Positions 62,485-64,000 of a stretch of 64,000 bases of DNA are shown one piece after another. The DNA lies in the NCBI RefSeq assembly GCF_010681825.2, contig NZ_CP066776.1, positions 1,240,001 to 1,304,000 of the forward strand, given 5' to 3'. The notes under the pieces are model-generated. The model was not told where the DNA came from and searched no databases. It was given only the letters and a program-made list of their open reading frames with translations. The stretch's first letter is position 1, and each line of letters begins with the position of its first letter. This DNA comes from Sulfuriroseicoccus oceanibius. GTDB taxonomy: Bacteria > Verrucomicrobiota > Verrucomicrobiia > Verrucomicrobiales > SLCJ01. The translations under genes were made by a program, and so were the position numbers.

Positions 62485-63309
62485 ATGAGTTCGCTGCCTC
62501 CGCGTCCGTTGATTTCCGCGAGTGTCTTGGTGTTTGCTGTTTCGCTGATGCTGATGATGTTTCCCTTTGTGACGCGGTTGTTGGGGGATGGCGGTGACGT
62601 GTTTGGGGTGATTCCTGTGGGAGCTCTTGGGCTGCATGCAGTGCTGGCGGTGTGGAATGGATCGGATAAGGCGCGCAAGCGGTGCCTGTGGAGCTTGGGA
62701 GCGGGAATTGCGGCGGCTGTGTTATTCGCGGTGTTGTTCTCGATCGATGTGGGATCGGTGGATGGCTTGGCGGCTCATGACTTCCGGGTGGTGGTCGGTG
62801 CGCTTGCCGCTGCTGTGGTGAGTGATGTTTGGTTGTTGCTGTGGGTGGTGCAGAAGAAGCATGCGCGTTGGTTCGAGCGGGCTGCGCCAAATACGCATCT
62901 TGAGGGTGAGGTGCGGCGGGTAATCCGAGTTTTTCCGTTGGTAGCGGTGGTTTTCGGAGGGCTTTTGTGGTGGCGTGCTGCGGCGCGCGACGATGCGTTG
63001 TTTGATTTGAATGTGGAAGTCGTGGCGGTGGATGGGCTGACAGGGAAGGTGATCGACAATCCCAAGTTGTGGAGTCGGGCGTGGAGTGGTGGTGTGGAGT
63101 GGGGTCCTGCATCCTTGCCGAAGTATTGGTTCGAGGATGGTGATGGTGGGATTTGGGTTCGAGGCGTGTCGGACCGTCCGCTGGAGTTCGCGGTTTCTGC
63201 TGAGGGATATGTTTCGGAGACTGTGACCCTGAGTCCGGACAGTGGGCAACGACTGGAGGTGCGGCTACCGGTGCGGTTACCAGTTCAGCTGCGGATGAAG
63301 GCGGAGTAG
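62485..63309 (+). CDS. Membrane protein with a C-terminal beta domain, unknown function
   Basis: 274 residues. Four hydrophobic segments are visible (about 9-32, 36-54, 66-86, 95-118) plus a fifth near 150-168, followed by an extracytoplasmic domain with beta-sandwich character (LNVEVVAVDGLTGKVIDNP, FAVSAEGYVSETVTL) like a carboxypeptidase-regulatory domain. The tail has paired VRLPVRLPVQLR strands. I do not recognise a family. The start at MSSLPP is chosen over an upstream ATG inside the sigma gene terminator. Confidence 0.65.
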   Translation: MSSLPPRPLISASVLVFAVSLMLMMFPFVTRLLGDGGDVFGVIPVGALGLHAVLAVWNGSDKARKRCLWSLGAGIAAAVLFAVLFSIDVGSVDGLAAHDFRVVVGALAAAVVSDVWLLLWVVQKKHARWFERAAPNTHLEGEVRRVIRVFPLVAVVFGGLLWWRAAARDDALFDLNVEVVAVDGLTGKVIDNPKLWSRAWSGGVEWGPASLPKYWFEDGDGGIWVRGVSDRPLEFAVSAEGYVSETVTLSPDSGQRLEVRLPVRLPVQLRMKAE

Positions 63310-63326
63310 GGGGCGGCTGGGGGGGA

Positions 63327-63365
63327 AAGAAAAACGCTCCGCAACGACGGGCGTTGGGGAGCGTT
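63327..63365 (-). terminator. Terminator after the conserved small protein gene
   Basis: AACGCTCC pairs with GGAGCGTT, with an inner CAACG/CGTTG. On the minus strand it ends in TTTTTCTTTCC, 26 bp past the stop of the neighbouring gene. Confidence 0.85.
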
Positions 63366-63390
63366 TGCTAGAGAAGGATGTGGTGGGAAG

Positions 63391-63720
63391 TTAATCTTCC
63401 TCGGTGATCGGGTATCCGCAGCAGTCGTGGACGATGGCGTGGAAGTCGATGTGGAACCACTTCTTGAAGGTGTCGAACGAGCGGTTCTTCGGCCAGCCGG
63501 CGGGATCGGTGTGCCAGTCGTAGAGTTCGGCTTCGAAGATCACTTCGAACCCTTCCGAGAGGACGTCCATGGCATCCTTGTTGGATTCAAACTCGGGGAT
63601 GAGGTAGACGGTGCGGTCTTCGTTGATGACGTCTTCAGAGATTTTCGGGCCATCGAGCGAGTGAACCCAATCGATGAATGGTTTTTTCGGGCGAACGATG
63701 ACGCTGCTGCGGTTGATCAT
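63391..63720 (-). CDS. Conserved small cytoplasmic protein of unknown function
   Basis: 109 residues beginning MINRSSVIVRPKKPFIDWVHSLD. It has an acidic middle (EFESNKDAMDVLSEGFEVIFEAEL), an aromatic WHTDPAGWPKNRSFDTFKKWF segment and a C-terminal DCCGYPITEED. I recall this as a widespread uncharacterised family (RSAVI-RPK-PF-DW start), but assign no function. The start at MINRSS is favoured by conserved sequence beginning there. It is 50 bp downstream of an alpha-L-glutamate-ligase-like gene on the same strand. Confidence 0.75.
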   Translation of the reverse strand: MINRSSVIVRPKKPFIDWVHSLDGPKISEDVINEDRTVYLIPEFESNKDAMDVLSEGFEVIFEAELYDWHTDPAGWPKNRSFDTFKKWFHIDFHAIVHDCCGYPITEED

Positions 63721-63770
63721 AGGGCGAGTTTTAGCAGGGCTGGAGCGGGCCCGCAAGCAAGCGGGTGTGA

Positions 63771-64000
63771 TTAAGCGAAGCGTTGTTGGGCGAAGGCGAC
63801 GCGGGACTCCGCGGTCGAGAGGATGCGGTCCTTGCGGCTGATGGATTCGATGGCTTCTAGGCGGTCGAGCAGGCCGGCATTGTTGGCGACTTGGATGGCT
63901 AGGCCTGGGCGAGCGTTGAGTTCGAGGATGAGTGGCCCCAGGTTTTTATCGAGCACGATATCCGCGCCGAGGTATCCGAGTTCGGTCATTTCGTAGCATT
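63771..64000 (-). CDS. Alpha-L-glutamate ligase-like ATP-grasp protein, C-terminal fragment (cut by window edge)
   Basis: The frame is open to the right edge, so only about 76 C-terminal residues are seen. They hold the ATP-grasp metal-binding element LGYLGADIVLD and LGPLILELNARPGLAIQVAN, and a helix DRLEAIESISRKDRI. This matches the sugar-transfer-associated ATP-grasp family annotated as alpha-L-glutamate ligase-like. These proteins are often partnered with transglutaminase-like and RimB-type genes, which may lie beyond the edge. Confidence 0.8.
   Translation of the reverse strand, partial: CYEMTELGYLGADIVLDKNLGPLILELNARPGLAIQVANNAGLLDRLEAIESISRKDRILSTAESRVAFAQQRFA

Overview
The window looks like chromosome of a Gram-negative bacterium of the Verrucomicrobiota, probably Verrucomicrobiales. 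This is inferred from gene content, not from a marker tree. The supporting signs are high-GC sequence, outer-membrane proteins (a beta-barrel porin and a TonB-dependent receptor), a CdsA whose signature has the Gly-Ile-Gly-Gly form I associate with PVC bacteria, a DUF3472 secreted protein, weak Shine-Dalgarno sites, and many short hairpin-rich intergenic repeats. Almost all genes are chromosomal housekeeping or ordinary accessory functions. I see no prophage, IS element, CRISPR array, tRNA or rRNA.

Left third (1-24.7 kb): a tightly overlapping three-gene cluster (methyltransferase, FAD oxidoreductase, type III polyketide synthase) resembling phenolic-lipid clusters; a YitT transporter, an amine oxidase and a porin; phosphoserine phosphatase; biotin synthase; an operon of a GT39-type glycosyltransferase, diaminopimelate decarboxylase and a secreted His/Cys protein; tRNA thiolase MnmA; a PQQ-type sugar dehydrogenase; RecF; then argD and a class I fumarase whose start codon lies inside a perfect inverted repeat.

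Middle (24.7-46.5 kb): a 1.1-kb tandem array of five 235-bp hairpin units; a glgX-pyk operon for glycogen breakdown into lower glycolysis; a RimK-type ATP-grasp ligase fused to a TrkA-C (RCK_C) domain and overlapping an M14-type deacylase gene; the very large glutamate synthase subunit GltB; a TonB receptor followed by an AT-rich small secreted protein; a YafD-like phosphatase/nuclease; an SHD1 plus C39-like papain-fold protein; an HTH-NUDIX pair; and a DEAD-box helicase preceded by a 78-bp tandem hairpin repeat.

Right third (46.9-64 kb): a NodB deacetylase lipoprotein; cdsA-dxr (phospholipid and isoprenoid precursors); a ribosomal operon rpmJ-rpsM-rpsK-rpsD that ends in a strong terminator directly after rpsD, so rpoA and rplQ are not in their usual place; hisF; a Xer recombinase; a P1B-type metal ATPase; an ammonium transporter; xseA; an enoyl-thioester reductase-like enzyme; an ECF-type sigma factor; and, cut by the edge, a second ATP-grasp protein of the alpha-L-glutamate-ligase-like family. 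Nitrogen assimilation recurs (GltB, Amt, ArgD, glutamate ligases).

The least explained elements are the composite hairpin repeats (7.4, 10.2 and 24.8 kb), the repeat upstream of the helicase, and the RimK-TrkA-C/M14 pair.
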